From the NCBI RefSeq assembly GCF_947504145.1, contig NZ_CANNGQ010000002.1, positions 372,001 through 436,000 on the forward strand: 64,000 nucleotides of DNA, given 5' to 3'. How positions within the stretch are numbered: position 1 is the first letter of the stretch; each line of letters starts with the position of its first letter. Positions 51,609-60,099 of the stretch are shown piece by piece. A program made the position numbers and the translations under genes. The stretch is from an uncultured Microbulbifer sp. Lineage in GTDB: Bacteria > Pseudomonadota > Gammaproteobacteria > Pseudomonadales > Cellvibrionaceae. The notes under the pieces were generated by a model, which was not told where the DNA came from, made no database searches, and saw only the letters and a program-made list of their open reading frames with translations.

Positions 51609-52595
51609 CTACACCGCACCGAGGGTCAGTGTCGGCTCCTGCAGGGCGGACAATTGTTCGCGCAGCGCCAGAATATGTTCCGCCCAGTAGCGCGGAGAGT
51701 TGAACCACGGGAACGCCATGGGGAACGCCGGGTCCTCCCAGCGCCGCGCCAGCCATGCGGCGTGGTGCATCTGGCGCAGACAGCGCAGTGGTTCCACCAG
51801 CTGCAGTTGCGCCGGATCAAAAGGGTAGAAGGTTTCATAGCCTTCCACGACCGTGTCGAGGTAAGCGGTTGCCTCGGCGCGGTCACCGGAGATCAGCATC
51901 CAGATATCCTGAATGGCCGGGCCAGTAAGGCAGTCGTCCAGGTCCACAAACCAGGGGGTCTCATCCCGCCACAGGAAATTGCCGCTGTGACAGTCGCCGT
52001 GCAGGCGCAGGGTTTCCCACTGGCGGTCGAACAGCGGTGCAATCTGCTCGATGATATGCGCGGTGGTGGTTGCGTAGGCTTCCACGTTCTCTCGCGGTAG
52101 AAAATCCCCGGCGAGAATGAATTCGCGGCTGTCGATGGCGAAGCGCTGTAGGGTCAGTTCTGAGCGGTGTTCGAATGGCCGCGCTGCGCCGACGGCGTGA
52201 ATACGCCCGAGCATGGTGCCCACCTGCTCGAGGTGCTCGAAGTTGTCCAGTTCCACCTGGCGGCCACCGCGGCGAGGAAAGAGCGCAAAGCGGAAACCGT
52301 GGGCCTCGTGCAGGGTGTCGCCGTTGATCTGCATCGGTGCCACCACCGGCACCTCCGCATCCGCCAGCTCCAGTGAAAACTGGTGCTCCTCGCGAATCTG
52401 CGCATCGCTCCAGCGCCCCGGGCGATAGAACTTGGCGATCAGTGGTTGCGCCTCGTCGATACCCACCTGGTAGACGCGGTTTTCGTAGCTGTTGAGGGGG
52501 AAGATGCGCGCATCGGACAGCAGCCCCACGCTCTCCACGCAGTCAATCACCCGGTCCGGGGTGAGCGCATCGTAAGGGTGTGACGATTCGGTCAT
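51609..52595 (-). CDS. srkA: Stress response kinase SrkA (YihE)
   Basis: A 328-residue Ser/Thr protein kinase with an aminoglycoside-phosphotransferase-like fold, known in E. coli to protect against stress-induced death. Motifs: SYENRVYQVGIDEAQPLIAK (ATP-binding Lys), catalytic loop LRLHGDCHSGNFLWRDE and FVDLDDCLTGPAIQDIWMLI (metal-binding Asp). It is the first gene of srkA-cysE and possibly of the GNAT gene. Confidence 0.93.
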   Translation of the reverse strand: MTESSHPYDALTPDRVIDCVESVGLLSDARIFPLNSYENRVYQVGIDEAQPLIAKFYRPGRWSDAQIREEHQFSLELADAEVPVVAPMQINGDTLHEAHGFRFALFPRRGGRQVELDNFEHLEQVGTMLGRIHAVGAARPFEHRSELTLQRFAIDSREFILAGDFLPRENVEAYATTTAHIIEQIAPLFDRQWETLRLHGDCHSGNFLWRDETPWFVDLDDCLTGPAIQDIWMLISGDRAEATAYLDTVVEGYETFYPFDPAQLQLVEPLRCLRQMHHAAWLARRWEDPAFPMAFPWFNSPRYWAEHILALREQLSALQEPTLTLGAV

Positions 52596-52749
52596 TACAG
52601 CGCTCCGGCGAGCCCGCGGGCCCGTTTAAATAAGGGGCGCTATGCTAACGCGGTTACCCAATACCGCCAAACTTCAAACAAGACCCGCAGGAGCCTGCCC
52701 GCAGGCGAACCCAGCCGCAGGCTCACACCCAACTAAATCCGGAGACCTG

Positions 52750-53076
52750 ATGAAATACATCTTCGAAGTCACCATAAAACCCGGCCACACCGCCGAACAA
52801 TACGCAGATGCCTGGGTGCGCGCGTCAGAGCTGATTCAACAGGCGCCCGGCGCCATGGGCACCGAACTGCACCGCAAGATCGGCGAGCCGGACAAGCTGA
52901 TTGCCATTGCCCGCTGGGCCAGCAAAGCCGAGCGCGACGCGATGGAAGCCCGGCACAATCCTGAGATCGAAAAGATCATCAAAAGCGCCGCACCGTTTGT
53001 GGAGATACGCAGCCTGGGCGGCTATGAGGAGCCGGAGTGGGTGGTGCTGCCGCCAGGCGGCGGCAGCGAACAGTAG
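52750..53076 (+). CDS. Small ABM-domain-like protein (antibiotic biosynthesis monooxygenase fold)
   Basis: A 108-residue protein beginning MKYIFEVTIKPGHTAEQYAD with the pattern of the dimeric alpha/beta-barrel ABM fold (WVRASELIQQAPGAMGTELH, IAIARWASKAERDAMEARHN). Members range from monooxygenases to haem-degrading enzymes and proteins without known activity; no catalytic residue settles the matter. GGAGA lies 5 bases before ATG 52750. It is convergent with the KAS III-like gene. Confidence 0.75.
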   Translation: MKYIFEVTIKPGHTAEQYADAWVRASELIQQAPGAMGTELHRKIGEPDKLIAIARWASKAERDAMEARHNPEIEKIIKSAAPFVEIRSLGGYEEPEWVVLPPGGGSEQ

Positions 53077-53095
53077 GATTGCGCGGTCGCCGAGA

Positions 53096-54241
53096 TTAAA
53101 CGACGACTTTTTCCAGCGCCAGGCTGCCAATGGAATAGCCTGCACCAAACGAGCAGATTACCCCCGTGCTGCCCACCGGCAGATCGTCGCTGTGCAGGTT
53201 GAACGCGATCACCGAGCCAGCACAGCCAGTGTTGGCATATTCATCCAGCACAATGGGGGCGCGCTCGGGGGTGGCGTCGTTGCCCATGAGTTTTTTTGCG
53301 ATCAACAGGTTCATGTTGATATTCGCCTGGTGCAGCCACCAGCGGCTTATTGAATTCGGCTCCATATCCAGCTCGTTCACCTGGTTTTCCAGGTGTGCCG
53401 CTGCCATGGGGCAGACTTCCTTGAATACCTTGCGACCGTTCTGGCGGAACAGCTTGCCCTCGCCGAACGGGTCCACATCGGCTGCGCGGGAGGTGTAACT
53501 GACGTTGGAGCGGATATTGTTGGAGAAAACAGTTTTCGCCTTGGTGCCGAGAATTTCCCAGGCAGTATCGGCGTTGCAGCTTTCCTTGCGCTCTACCACC
53601 GTGGCTACCGCCACATCGCCAAAAATAAAGTGACTGTCGCGATCGGTGTAATCCACCTGAGGTGAGGCCAGTTCCGGATTGATCACCAGCACCGCTTTTG
53701 CGGAGCCAGAGCTGATGGAATCTACCGCACGTTGCAGTGCGAAGGTGGCAGAAGAGCAGGCTACTTCCATATCGAACGCAAAGCCGTCGATACCCAGTTC
53801 GCCCTGAATCTCGATGGCGATGGCCGGGTAAGCGCGCTGCAGGTAAGAGGCGCCCACGATCACCGCGTCGATGTCTTCAGGCTTCTTGTTGGCTTTTTCC
53901 AATGCCAGCTTTGCCGCCTTCAGGCCCATTTCCGCCTGCAGGCACAGCTCTTCGTCTTTGCGCTCCGGCAGGTAGGGGCGCATACGCTCCGGATCGAGAA
54001 TACCTTCTTTACTGATCACATAGCGGTTCTTGATCCCGGAAGCCTTCTCGATAAATTCCGCAGAAGAATAGGGCTTGGCCTGAACCTGGCCAGATTCGAT
54101 GGCGTCGGCATTTTCGCGGTTGAATTTCTCCGCATGGGTGTTGAGCGCCTGTACCAGCTCTTCATTGCTGATGGCGTCCGGCGGTGTCCACAGTCCGGTG
54201 CCGCTGATCACGATGCCGCGGGGCATGTTGAATTCACTCAT
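53096..54241 (-). CDS. Beta-ketoacyl-ACP synthase III-like enzyme
   Basis: A 381-residue thiolase-fold condensing enzyme. The nucleophile Cys162 lies in FDMEVACSSATFALQRAV, followed by the His (WWLHQANINMNLLIAKKL) and Asn (DEYANTGCAGSVIAF) of the KAS III triad. It is longer than E. coli FabH (317 residues), with an N-terminal extension and insertions; similar proteins in Pseudomonas accept medium-chain acyl-CoA and feed beta-oxidation products into fatty-acid synthesis. Whether this one does so is inference. Single gene; its 338-base upstream region shows no clear motif. Confidence 0.85.
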   Translation of the reverse strand: MSEFNMPRGIVISGTGLWTPPDAISNEELVQALNTHAEKFNRENADAIESGQVQAKPYSSAEFIEKASGIKNRYVISKEGILDPERMRPYLPERKDEELCLQAEMGLKAAKLALEKANKKPEDIDAVIVGASYLQRAYPAIAIEIQGELGIDGFAFDMEVACSSATFALQRAVDSISSGSAKAVLVINPELASPQVDYTDRDSHFIFGDVAVATVVERKESCNADTAWEILGTKAKTVFSNNIRSNVSYTSRAADVDPFGEGKLFRQNGRKVFKEVCPMAAAHLENQVNELDMEPNSISRWWLHQANINMNLLIAKKLMGNDATPERAPIVLDEYANTGCAGSVIAFNLHSDDLPVGSTGVICSFGAGYSIGSLALEKVVV

Positions 54242-54579
54242 GTTCTTTATCCCATCATCCTGTGCTGTCCACCCGCGGAAGCCCTGAACCAGGTGGGCCG
54301 AATCGGGCGAACTCTATTTATAACGTTAGCAGCCGGTGGATTTTTGCGCAGCTGCGGAAAAGGGCGACTATTGTGGCGCCTGGAGTCACATGGGTCTAGA
54401 AATGAGCACGGGAGTACCGCTTGGTCACCGGGTCAAACTGGCTGAGGGTTGGGGTGTTTTGGCCACTCGTGTGTGCCGCCCGGGATTGATCCTTCAGATA
54501 CTGCGGAGGAGCGTTTCGTTCAGTTGCGCAGTTTGCCCCCCTGGGGCAGGATTCCTCAGAGTATCTAAAGGAAGAAAAA
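54242..54579. other. Intergenic region between divergent KAS III-like and lipoprotein genes
   Basis: I see no gene, clear promoter, operator or terminator in these 338 bases beyond the AAAGGAAG ribosome-binding site of the following gene. Confidence 0.5.
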
Positions 54580-55125
54580 ATGATAAGAACAATAGGTATC
54601 GTTGTTGTGGCAGCCCTGATGCTCTCAGGGTGTGTGTCCAAGGTGACGTCCATCCAGCAGGATCTGGACTCCGGCCTGGAAAAGGGGGAAGGCTATTTAC
54701 TGATCGGGGTGGATACGAATCAGCAGCTTGATGAGATTCATATTTCGGGCTGGCGAAGCTTCATTCTTACCGAGTCTGACCTTGATAAAGAACAAAATTA
54801 TATCCTGTTCAAAGCCCCCGCCGGTGAGTACAGGGTTCGTAAAGTTGATATCAATTACTTTTTCGGATTTCGGTTGAATGATGATAACTGGGGCTTCTCG
54901 GTAAAACCCGGTGTGATCAGCTATGTAGGTGACCTGAAAGTGCGAACCAATCGCTGGTCCCTGATTGGTGAATTCGAGTTAGTGAATGAGTCTTCGCAGG
55001 CATTGGAGTATCTGGAAGAAAAGTTCCCACACCTGCTCTCTAGTCGGCGAGTAGAGTATTTTGGCCCCGGCGAGGATGATTTTTTTCGGTTGGCGGAAGG
55101 TTTACAGGGCGGAGGTGAATCATGA
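54580..55125 (+). CDS. Lipoprotein of unknown function coupled to an S9 peptidase
   Basis: A 181-residue protein with a lipoprotein signal (TIGIVVVAALMLSGC, Cys18). The mature part is beta-rich (GEGYLLIGVDTNQQLDEIHI, LFKAPAGEYRVRKVDINYFF, KPGVISYVGDLKVRTN), reminiscent of small lipoproteins with a DUF-type Ig-like fold; no family is certain. AAAGGAAG stands about 7 bases before ATG 54580. Its stop codon overlaps the start of the S9 peptidase gene (ATGA), implying translational coupling and a joint function. Confidence 0.72.
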   Translation: MIRTIGIVVVAALMLSGCVSKVTSIQQDLDSGLEKGEGYLLIGVDTNQQLDEIHISGWRSFILTESDLDKEQNYILFKAPAGEYRVRKVDINYFFGFRLNDDNWGFSVKPGVISYVGDLKVRTNRWSLIGEFELVNESSQALEYLEEKFPHLLSSRRVEYFGPGEDDFFRLAEGLQGGGES

Positions 55126-58058
55126 GGTGTTTTACCCCTTTCTTGTGGCTGGCAGTGGTGAGTTTGTTCCCATTGGGTAGTGCGGCGAAAAGTATTGATC
55201 CGGAAGTTCTGTTCAGCAACCCCAATATCCTGACGCTTGAAATGAGCCCTGACTCGGAACAGATTGCGGGGCACCTCCTGGACCAGGGGGAATTCCTGGG
55301 GGTGTTCAACCACAAAACAGGAATTTTTGACGGGCTGATCAATTTTGACAAAGATTATCTGGAGTTGTCCGGGTACGGCTGGGTGGATAACGATACCCTG
55401 CATTTCCGTTATCAAGACACCAGAATCAATCGTACGAGTCATGGCTTTGTGGATCTGAGCATCGTTGATGGTGAGGTGAGCTTTGATGTTCGATACGTTG
55501 CCGAGCACGGGTATATCGTCGATTATCTACCAGACTCAGAGAATGAGGTTGTGTTCGCTCATCGATCAGACCGCGATCCAAGTAGCCAGAAACTATATCG
55601 CCTGACTGTGGACCAGCTGGTGGAAGAAGATTTTGGCCGCAGAAATCGCTTCCGCAAAGAGATAGACGATGCTCTCTACTATCTGTGGGATGCGTCCAGT
55701 GAAAGCTTGATTTCCCTGGTTAGCGCGAATGGCTCGGTGGAGATCTGGGTGCTGTACAGGGATGCGCACGACTGGCGCAACATCTACCGGATTGAATCTT
55801 CGGTTGAGGAGTTCCTGCCTGTCTCGATGATTGATCAATCCAAAATGATTGTATTGAGTAACAAGGTGACCGATACCGTAGCGCTTGTTGAATACGACCT
55901 GGATAGCAACCAGTTTGGAAAAGTGCTTTATCAGCATGAGCGTTATGACCTGGACGATGCGGATATCGTCCTCGTGAGTGCCGGTAAAAACGACACCGTT
56001 GAGCAGAGTGTGCACATCAGGTCTGTAACCTACTATGACCATGGCCGCCGTTCAGTGCGTTATTTTCTGGATGAGGATGTCAGGCAAAATAAACTTCTAA
56101 GTGCTGCATTTCCTGGTAAGCAAGTTGCCGTGGTCTCGGAAGGGTTGAAAACGGAAAGGAAGGTATTACTCGTGTCTTCCTCTTCAGATCCGGGCGCCTA
56201 CTATCTCTATGATTCGCAGCGCAAAGAGGCTGCGCTGATTGGCGAGCGATTTACCCGGATAAACCATTCTCTACTATCGGAGTCAAAGGTGATGACCTCC
56301 GAGATGGAAGATGGAACCCTGGTTGAATCGATATTTACCGAACCGCGCAGACATTCAAACAATGTACTTCTGGTGATGCCTCACGGCGGACCGGTCGGCG
56401 TCAGGGATTACGCCCACTTTAACCCGGAAGTTCAGTATTTTGTCAGCCGGGGATTCTCTGTACTGCAGGTAAATTTTCGCGGCTCTGCCGGCTTCGGGAA
56501 GAGGTTTATCGCCAGCGGTCGCGGGGAATGGGGTAAAGCCATCGAGCAGGATATATCGGCCGTTGTAAATCAAGTACGTGCCGATCACGACTTCAGAAAT
56601 ACCTGCTCAATTGGCTCCAGTTATGGGGGCTACTCCGCCCTGATGTTGGCAATCGATCAACCTGCTATCTACGATTGCGCTGTTGCCATGTACGGCGTAT
56701 TTGATATTCCTCTGCTATTCAATACCAGCAATTTACGTTTGCACGAGGGTTATCTGAAAAGCGTGGAAAAAGTGGTTGGAAAGTTCGATGAGGGCATGAA
56801 GGTGCGGTCCCCTTTCCGGCTAGTGGATAAAATTGATGTGCCGGTTTTGCTGGTGGCCGGCAAAGAAGACAGTGTTTCCGGGTTTGAACAGAGCAACCGG
56901 ATGAAGTATGTGTTACAGCAAAGCGGAGGCGACGTCGAGTTTCTTGCCTATGAAGCCGTTGGGCACGGGAACCATAACTGGGTGGGCGAGCGGCATCAGG
57001 CTGCGCTGGTGAATGAATTTCTGGTGCGTAAACTGGGGTTGCCCGATCAAAATTTTGTCGAAGACTCAGTGCGGATTGACGAGGCAATATTGCTTGCAGA
57101 TTCCTTCTGGTTCGGAGCTGCCACAGTCAAGGACCTTCCGCGCGCAATCTTCCACTACACTCGTGCCGCGGAGCTGGGTAGCGGCAAGGCAATGTACATT
57201 CTGGGACAGTACTTCCGGCGGCCGGGTCCCCACAAGAACCTTGAATTGGCTTCGAACTGGTATCGGCGCGCTATGGATGAGGGGTTCGCTCCCGCACCGT
57301 ACTGGCTGGCCCGGTTGGCAGAGGACGGGGTATTTGACAATGTCAGCGATCCGGAACTGCTGCAGTATTACACCCGTGCTGAAGAGCTGGGCTACGAGTA
57401 TGCCGCGTTGGATATCGCGAGACTGAATTGTCTGGGGGGCGAAGGATTCGGTCAGAACCCGGGCAAGTGCCTGGATTTATTGGCTTCGGATCGGGAGAGC
57501 ACCGATTTGGAGGAAAAAGATGACGACTTACTGAAAAAATTCGATCGCCACAGGCTGAGTATACTTGCGCAGATCGTCACCTCGCCCCGGTATGATCGTG
57601 CCTCGGCCGATGTGGTGCGGCAGGTCCTTGAGGAGGTGTACGATGTGGATACCCATGACGTTTCCGTACATCTGGAAGATTTTGGAAATGTCGCAAGGCG
57701 TCGCAACGCGAACAGGGTATATGTCCGTTCAACGAAAGACCGTATCGATGTCAACGAAGACTCCCGCTTCGGTATAGAAGTGGAGGTTGAGGACCGGTTT
57801 GTGGATGGGAAAGAGGAACCCAAAGTGGCGATTGTGGTGCGTTGGCGTTTCCCTGAGTTGGAAAATGAGCAGGGCGATCGCACGTCTGAGTCATCGCAGC
57901 TGCTCTTTCCATCCGTGGGCGATGAGACGGTCGTTTACCAAACCATGGACGAGGAGTGGGAAAAAGTCCCTGGGGATTGGGCCGTGGATCTTTTGTCGGT
58001 GGACGGGACAGTACTGGCATCCAAGCAGTTCACGGTGACAGATTCCAGGCCGGACTGA
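55122..58058 (+). CDS. Exported S9 prolyl-oligopeptidase-type protein with Sel1-like repeats
   Basis: A 978-residue protein with a signal peptide (FLWLAVVSLFPLGSAA). Residues about 25-400 would be the beta-propeller. The alpha/beta hydrolase peptidase domain has the strand MPHGGPVGVRDYAHFNPEVQ, nucleophile Ser500 in SIGSSYGGYSALM, Asp in LLVAGKEDSV and His of AVGHGNHNW (about 614). The unusual part is C-terminal: Sel1-like repeats (FHYTRAAELGSGKAMYILGQ, SNWYRRAMDEGFAPAPYWLA, YYTRAEELGYEYAALDIARL) at about 682-770, then a beta-rich domain of about 180 residues. Coupled to the upstream lipoprotein gene by a 4-base overlap. Substrate is unknown. Confidence 0.8.
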   Translation: MRCFTPFLWLAVVSLFPLGSAAKSIDPEVLFSNPNILTLEMSPDSEQIAGHLLDQGEFLGVFNHKTGIFDGLINFDKDYLELSGYGWVDNDTLHFRYQDTRINRTSHGFVDLSIVDGEVSFDVRYVAEHGYIVDYLPDSENEVVFAHRSDRDPSSQKLYRLTVDQLVEEDFGRRNRFRKEIDDALYYLWDASSESLISLVSANGSVEIWVLYRDAHDWRNIYRIESSVEEFLPVSMIDQSKMIVLSNKVTDTVALVEYDLDSNQFGKVLYQHERYDLDDADIVLVSAGKNDTVEQSVHIRSVTYYDHGRRSVRYFLDEDVRQNKLLSAAFPGKQVAVVSEGLKTERKVLLVSSSSDPGAYYLYDSQRKEAALIGERFTRINHSLLSESKVMTSEMEDGTLVESIFTEPRRHSNNVLLVMPHGGPVGVRDYAHFNPEVQYFVSRGFSVLQVNFRGSAGFGKRFIASGRGEWGKAIEQDISAVVNQVRADHDFRNTCSIGSSYGGYSALMLAIDQPAIYDCAVAMYGVFDIPLLFNTSNLRLHEGYLKSVEKVVGKFDEGMKVRSPFRLVDKIDVPVLLVAGKEDSVSGFEQSNRMKYVLQQSGGDVEFLAYEAVGHGNHNWVGERHQAALVNEFLVRKLGLPDQNFVEDSVRIDEAILLADSFWFGAATVKDLPRAIFHYTRAAELGSGKAMYILGQYFRRPGPHKNLELASNWYRRAMDEGFAPAPYWLARLAEDGVFDNVSDPELLQYYTRAEELGYEYAALDIARLNCLGGEGFGQNPGKCLDLLASDRESTDLEEKDDDLLKKFDRHRLSILAQIVTSPRYDRASADVVRQVLEEVYDVDTHDVSVHLEDFGNVARRRNANRVYVRSTKDRIDVNEDSRFGIEVEVEDRFVDGKEEPKVAIVVRWRFPELENEQGDRTSESSQLLFPSVGDETVVYQTMDEEWEKVPGDWAVDLLSVDGTVLASKQFTVTDSRPD

Positions 58059-58074
58059 GTATCTGATATTCGAA

Positions 58075-58782
58075 TCACGGCACGCGCGCCAACGCAAAGG
58101 TGCTGACTTTCTCGGCTCCCGCCTCCAGCAGCGCCTGTGCCGCGACTTCCAGCGTGGCACCGGTGGTAATCACGTCGTCGACAAGGCCAATGTGCAGGCC
58201 GGCAACGCGCCCGTGCGCGGCAAAGCTGCCGGACAGGTTATTCAGGCGCTCGCGACGGCGCAGTTCCTGCTGGCTGCCGGTCAGTGCGACCTTGCGCAGG
58301 ACGCGAGTATTTACGGGTATGCGCCACTGATGGCCGAGCCGCTCGGCGATCAGCCCGGCCTGGTTGTAGCCGCGGGAGAGCTGCTTGCGCCAATGCAGAG
58401 GCACGGGAACGAGCAGATCGGGTTTGTCTTTCCCTGGATTGAGCCGGGTTGCGGCCAGTTCCGCCAGGGTGCGGCCGGCGGTTAGGTCGCGGCGGTATTT
58501 GAAGCGTTGGATCAGCTGTGCCACCGGGTAGGCGTAATACCAGCAGGCGCGGCTGATCGCTTGCGGCGGTGGCTTCTGCAGGCAGCGGGGGCACTGATGG
58601 TCCGAGACGTGTTGCAGCGGCAGTGCGCAGCTACTGCAAGCGTGGCCGATGGCGGGCAGGTTCCACTGGCATGACGGGCAGATCCCCGCACGAATATCGT
58701 TACCGCTGGCGCACAACAGGCATACGGCCAAATGACGGTCGATAGTGCGGTCAAGCAGCTGTCCCAGCAAGCGCATTACCAT
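58075..58782 (-). CDS. comF: ComF-family phosphoribosyltransferase-like protein
   Basis: A 235-residue cytoplasmic protein related to the DNA-uptake factor ComF/GntX. The N-terminal zinc-finger region has paired Cys (CLLC, CPSC, CSSC, CPRC). The type I phosphoribosyltransferase domain has VPVPLHWRKQLSRGYNQAGL and the PRPP loop VGLVDDVITTGATLEVAAQA in the form LVDDVITTGAT. In other bacteria it is needed for natural transformation. AGGGAA lies 6 bases before ATG 58782. It diverges from bioB; the BirA operator lies between them. Confidence 0.88.
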   Translation of the reverse strand: MVMRLLGQLLDRTIDRHLAVCLLCASGNDIRAGICPSCQWNLPAIGHACSSCALPLQHVSDHQCPRCLQKPPPQAISRACWYYAYPVAQLIQRFKYRRDLTAGRTLAELAATRLNPGKDKPDLLVPVPLHWRKQLSRGYNQAGLIAERLGHQWRIPVNTRVLRKVALTGSQQELRRRERLNNLSGSFAAHGRVAGLHIGLVDDVITTGATLEVAAQALLEAGAEKVSTFALARVP

Positions 58783-58848
58783 GGATCTTCCCTCTCTCCT
58801 TCCCTTTCCTTTTGGGGCCCGCTAGCCCCCATCCTCGCGGTGTCAGAC

Positions 58849-58881
58849 TTGTAAACCAGAATTGGTTTTCCAGGTTGACAG
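58849..58881. promoter_or_regulatory. BirA (biotin repressor) operator
   Basis: TTGTAAACC (58849-58857), 15 bases, GGTTGACAG (58873-58881). The BirA consensus is TTGTAAACC-N14/15-GGTTTACAA; the left half is perfect and the right half matches 7 of 9. It overlaps the -35 box of the bioB promoter, so biotinyl-AMP-bound BirA would shut the operon. Confidence 0.88.
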
Positions 58882-58902
58882 CGAAGGGGCCGCGGCTAAA
58901 CT
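58875..58902 (+). promoter_or_regulatory. Sigma-70 promoter of bioB
   Basis: A perfect TTGACA (58875-58880) lies inside the right half of the BirA operator, followed by 16 bases and TAAACT (58897-58902). Confidence 0.65.
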
Positions 58903-58999
58903 GGCAGGCTTTGATGGAAACCCGGTTAATCAACCGACCCCGACGCTGTGACCCAGTATGTTGACTGTTTAGTCCCGTCGCCCGAGGAGAATAATTCCT

Positions 59000-60085
59000 G
59001 TGACTGCCAACCCGCAAATGTCTTCTGAATCGTCCACCTACGGCCAGCTGCGCCACGACTGGACTCGCCGGCAGGTTCTGGACCTGTTTGCGATGCCGTT
59101 CAACGATCTGCTGTTTACCGCGCAGACGGTGCACCGCCAGCATTTTGACGCCAACCGGGTCCAGGTGAGCACACTCTGTTCCATCAAAACCGGCGCCTGC
59201 CCGGAAGACTGCAGCTACTGCCCGCAGAGCGCCCGCTACGATACCGGCCTGGAGCGCGAAAAGCTGATGAAGGTGGAAGCTGTGGTGGAAGAGGCCCGCG
59301 CGGCCAAGGCCAGTGGCGCCACCCGTTTCTGCATGGGGGCCGCCTGGCGCTCGCCGAAGAAAAAAGACATGCCCTATGTCACCCAGATGGTGAAGGAAGT
59401 GAAGTCCCTGGGGCTGGAAACCTGCATGACCCTGGGCATGCTGTCCGATGACCAGGCCAAAGACCTGGCGGATGCGGGCCTCGATTACTACAACCATAAC
59501 CTGGATACCTCGCCGGAGTACTACGGTGACATCATCACCACCCGCACTTATGAGGATCGCCTGAATACCCTGTCCAATGTGCGCTCCGCCGGTATGAAAG
59601 TCTGCGCCGGTGGCATTATCGGCCTGGGTGAAGAGGAAAAGGACCGCGCGGGCCTGCTGATGCAGCTGGCGAACCTGCCGGAGCAACCCGAGTCCGTGCC
59701 TATCAATATGCTGGTGAAAGTGGCTGGCACCCCGCTGGAAAATAACAAGGATCTCGACCCCTTCGAGTTTATCCGTTGCATCGCTGTCGCTCGCATCATG
59801 ATGCCAAAGTCTCACGTGCGCCTGTCTGCCGGTCGCGAAGCGATGAACGATGAGATGCAGTCTCTGGCGTTTCTCGCCGGTGCCAACTCCATTTTCTATG
59901 GCGAAAAACTGCTGACCACCGGTAACCCGGAAGCCAATAAAGACATGCAGTTGTTTGGCCGCCTGGGCATCAAGCCGGAGGAATTCCACCAGCACGAAGA
60001 CGAAGCGGCGGTGGAAGCAGAGCTGCAGGAGCGGGTCACCGAACAGCAAAATGATTCCTTTTTCTACGACGCCGCCAAGGCGTAA
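59000..60085 (+). CDS. bioB: Biotin synthase
   Basis: A 361-residue radical-SAM enzyme that inserts sulphur into dethiobiotin, the last step of biotin synthesis. The [4Fe-4S] motif is [20 protein letters not shown] (CxxxCxxC); the auxiliary cluster region includes [32 protein letters not shown] and RLSAGREAM. It is first in bioB-bioF-bioHC. GAGGAGA lies upstream of the GTG at 59000; in-frame ATG 59018 is another possible start. Confidence 0.97.
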   Translation: MTANPQMSSESSTYGQLRHDWTRRQVLDLFAMPFNDLLFTAQTVHRQHFDANRVQVSTLCSIKTGACPEDCSYCPQSARYDTGLEREKLMKVEAVVEEARAAKASGATRFCMGAAWRSPKKKDMPYVTQMVKEVKSLGLETCMTLGMLSDDQAKDLADAGLDYYNHNLDTSPEYYGDIITTRTYEDRLNTLSNVRSAGMKVCAGGIIGLGEEEKDRAGLLMQLANLPEQPESVPINMLVKVAGTPLENNKDLDPFEFIRCIAVARIMMPKSHVRLSAGREAMNDEMQSLAFLAGANSIFYGEKLLTTGNPEANKDMQLFGRLGIKPEEFHQHEDEAAVEAELQERVTEQQNDSFFYDAAKA

Positions 60086-60099
60086 GTTCTGTTGCTGTT

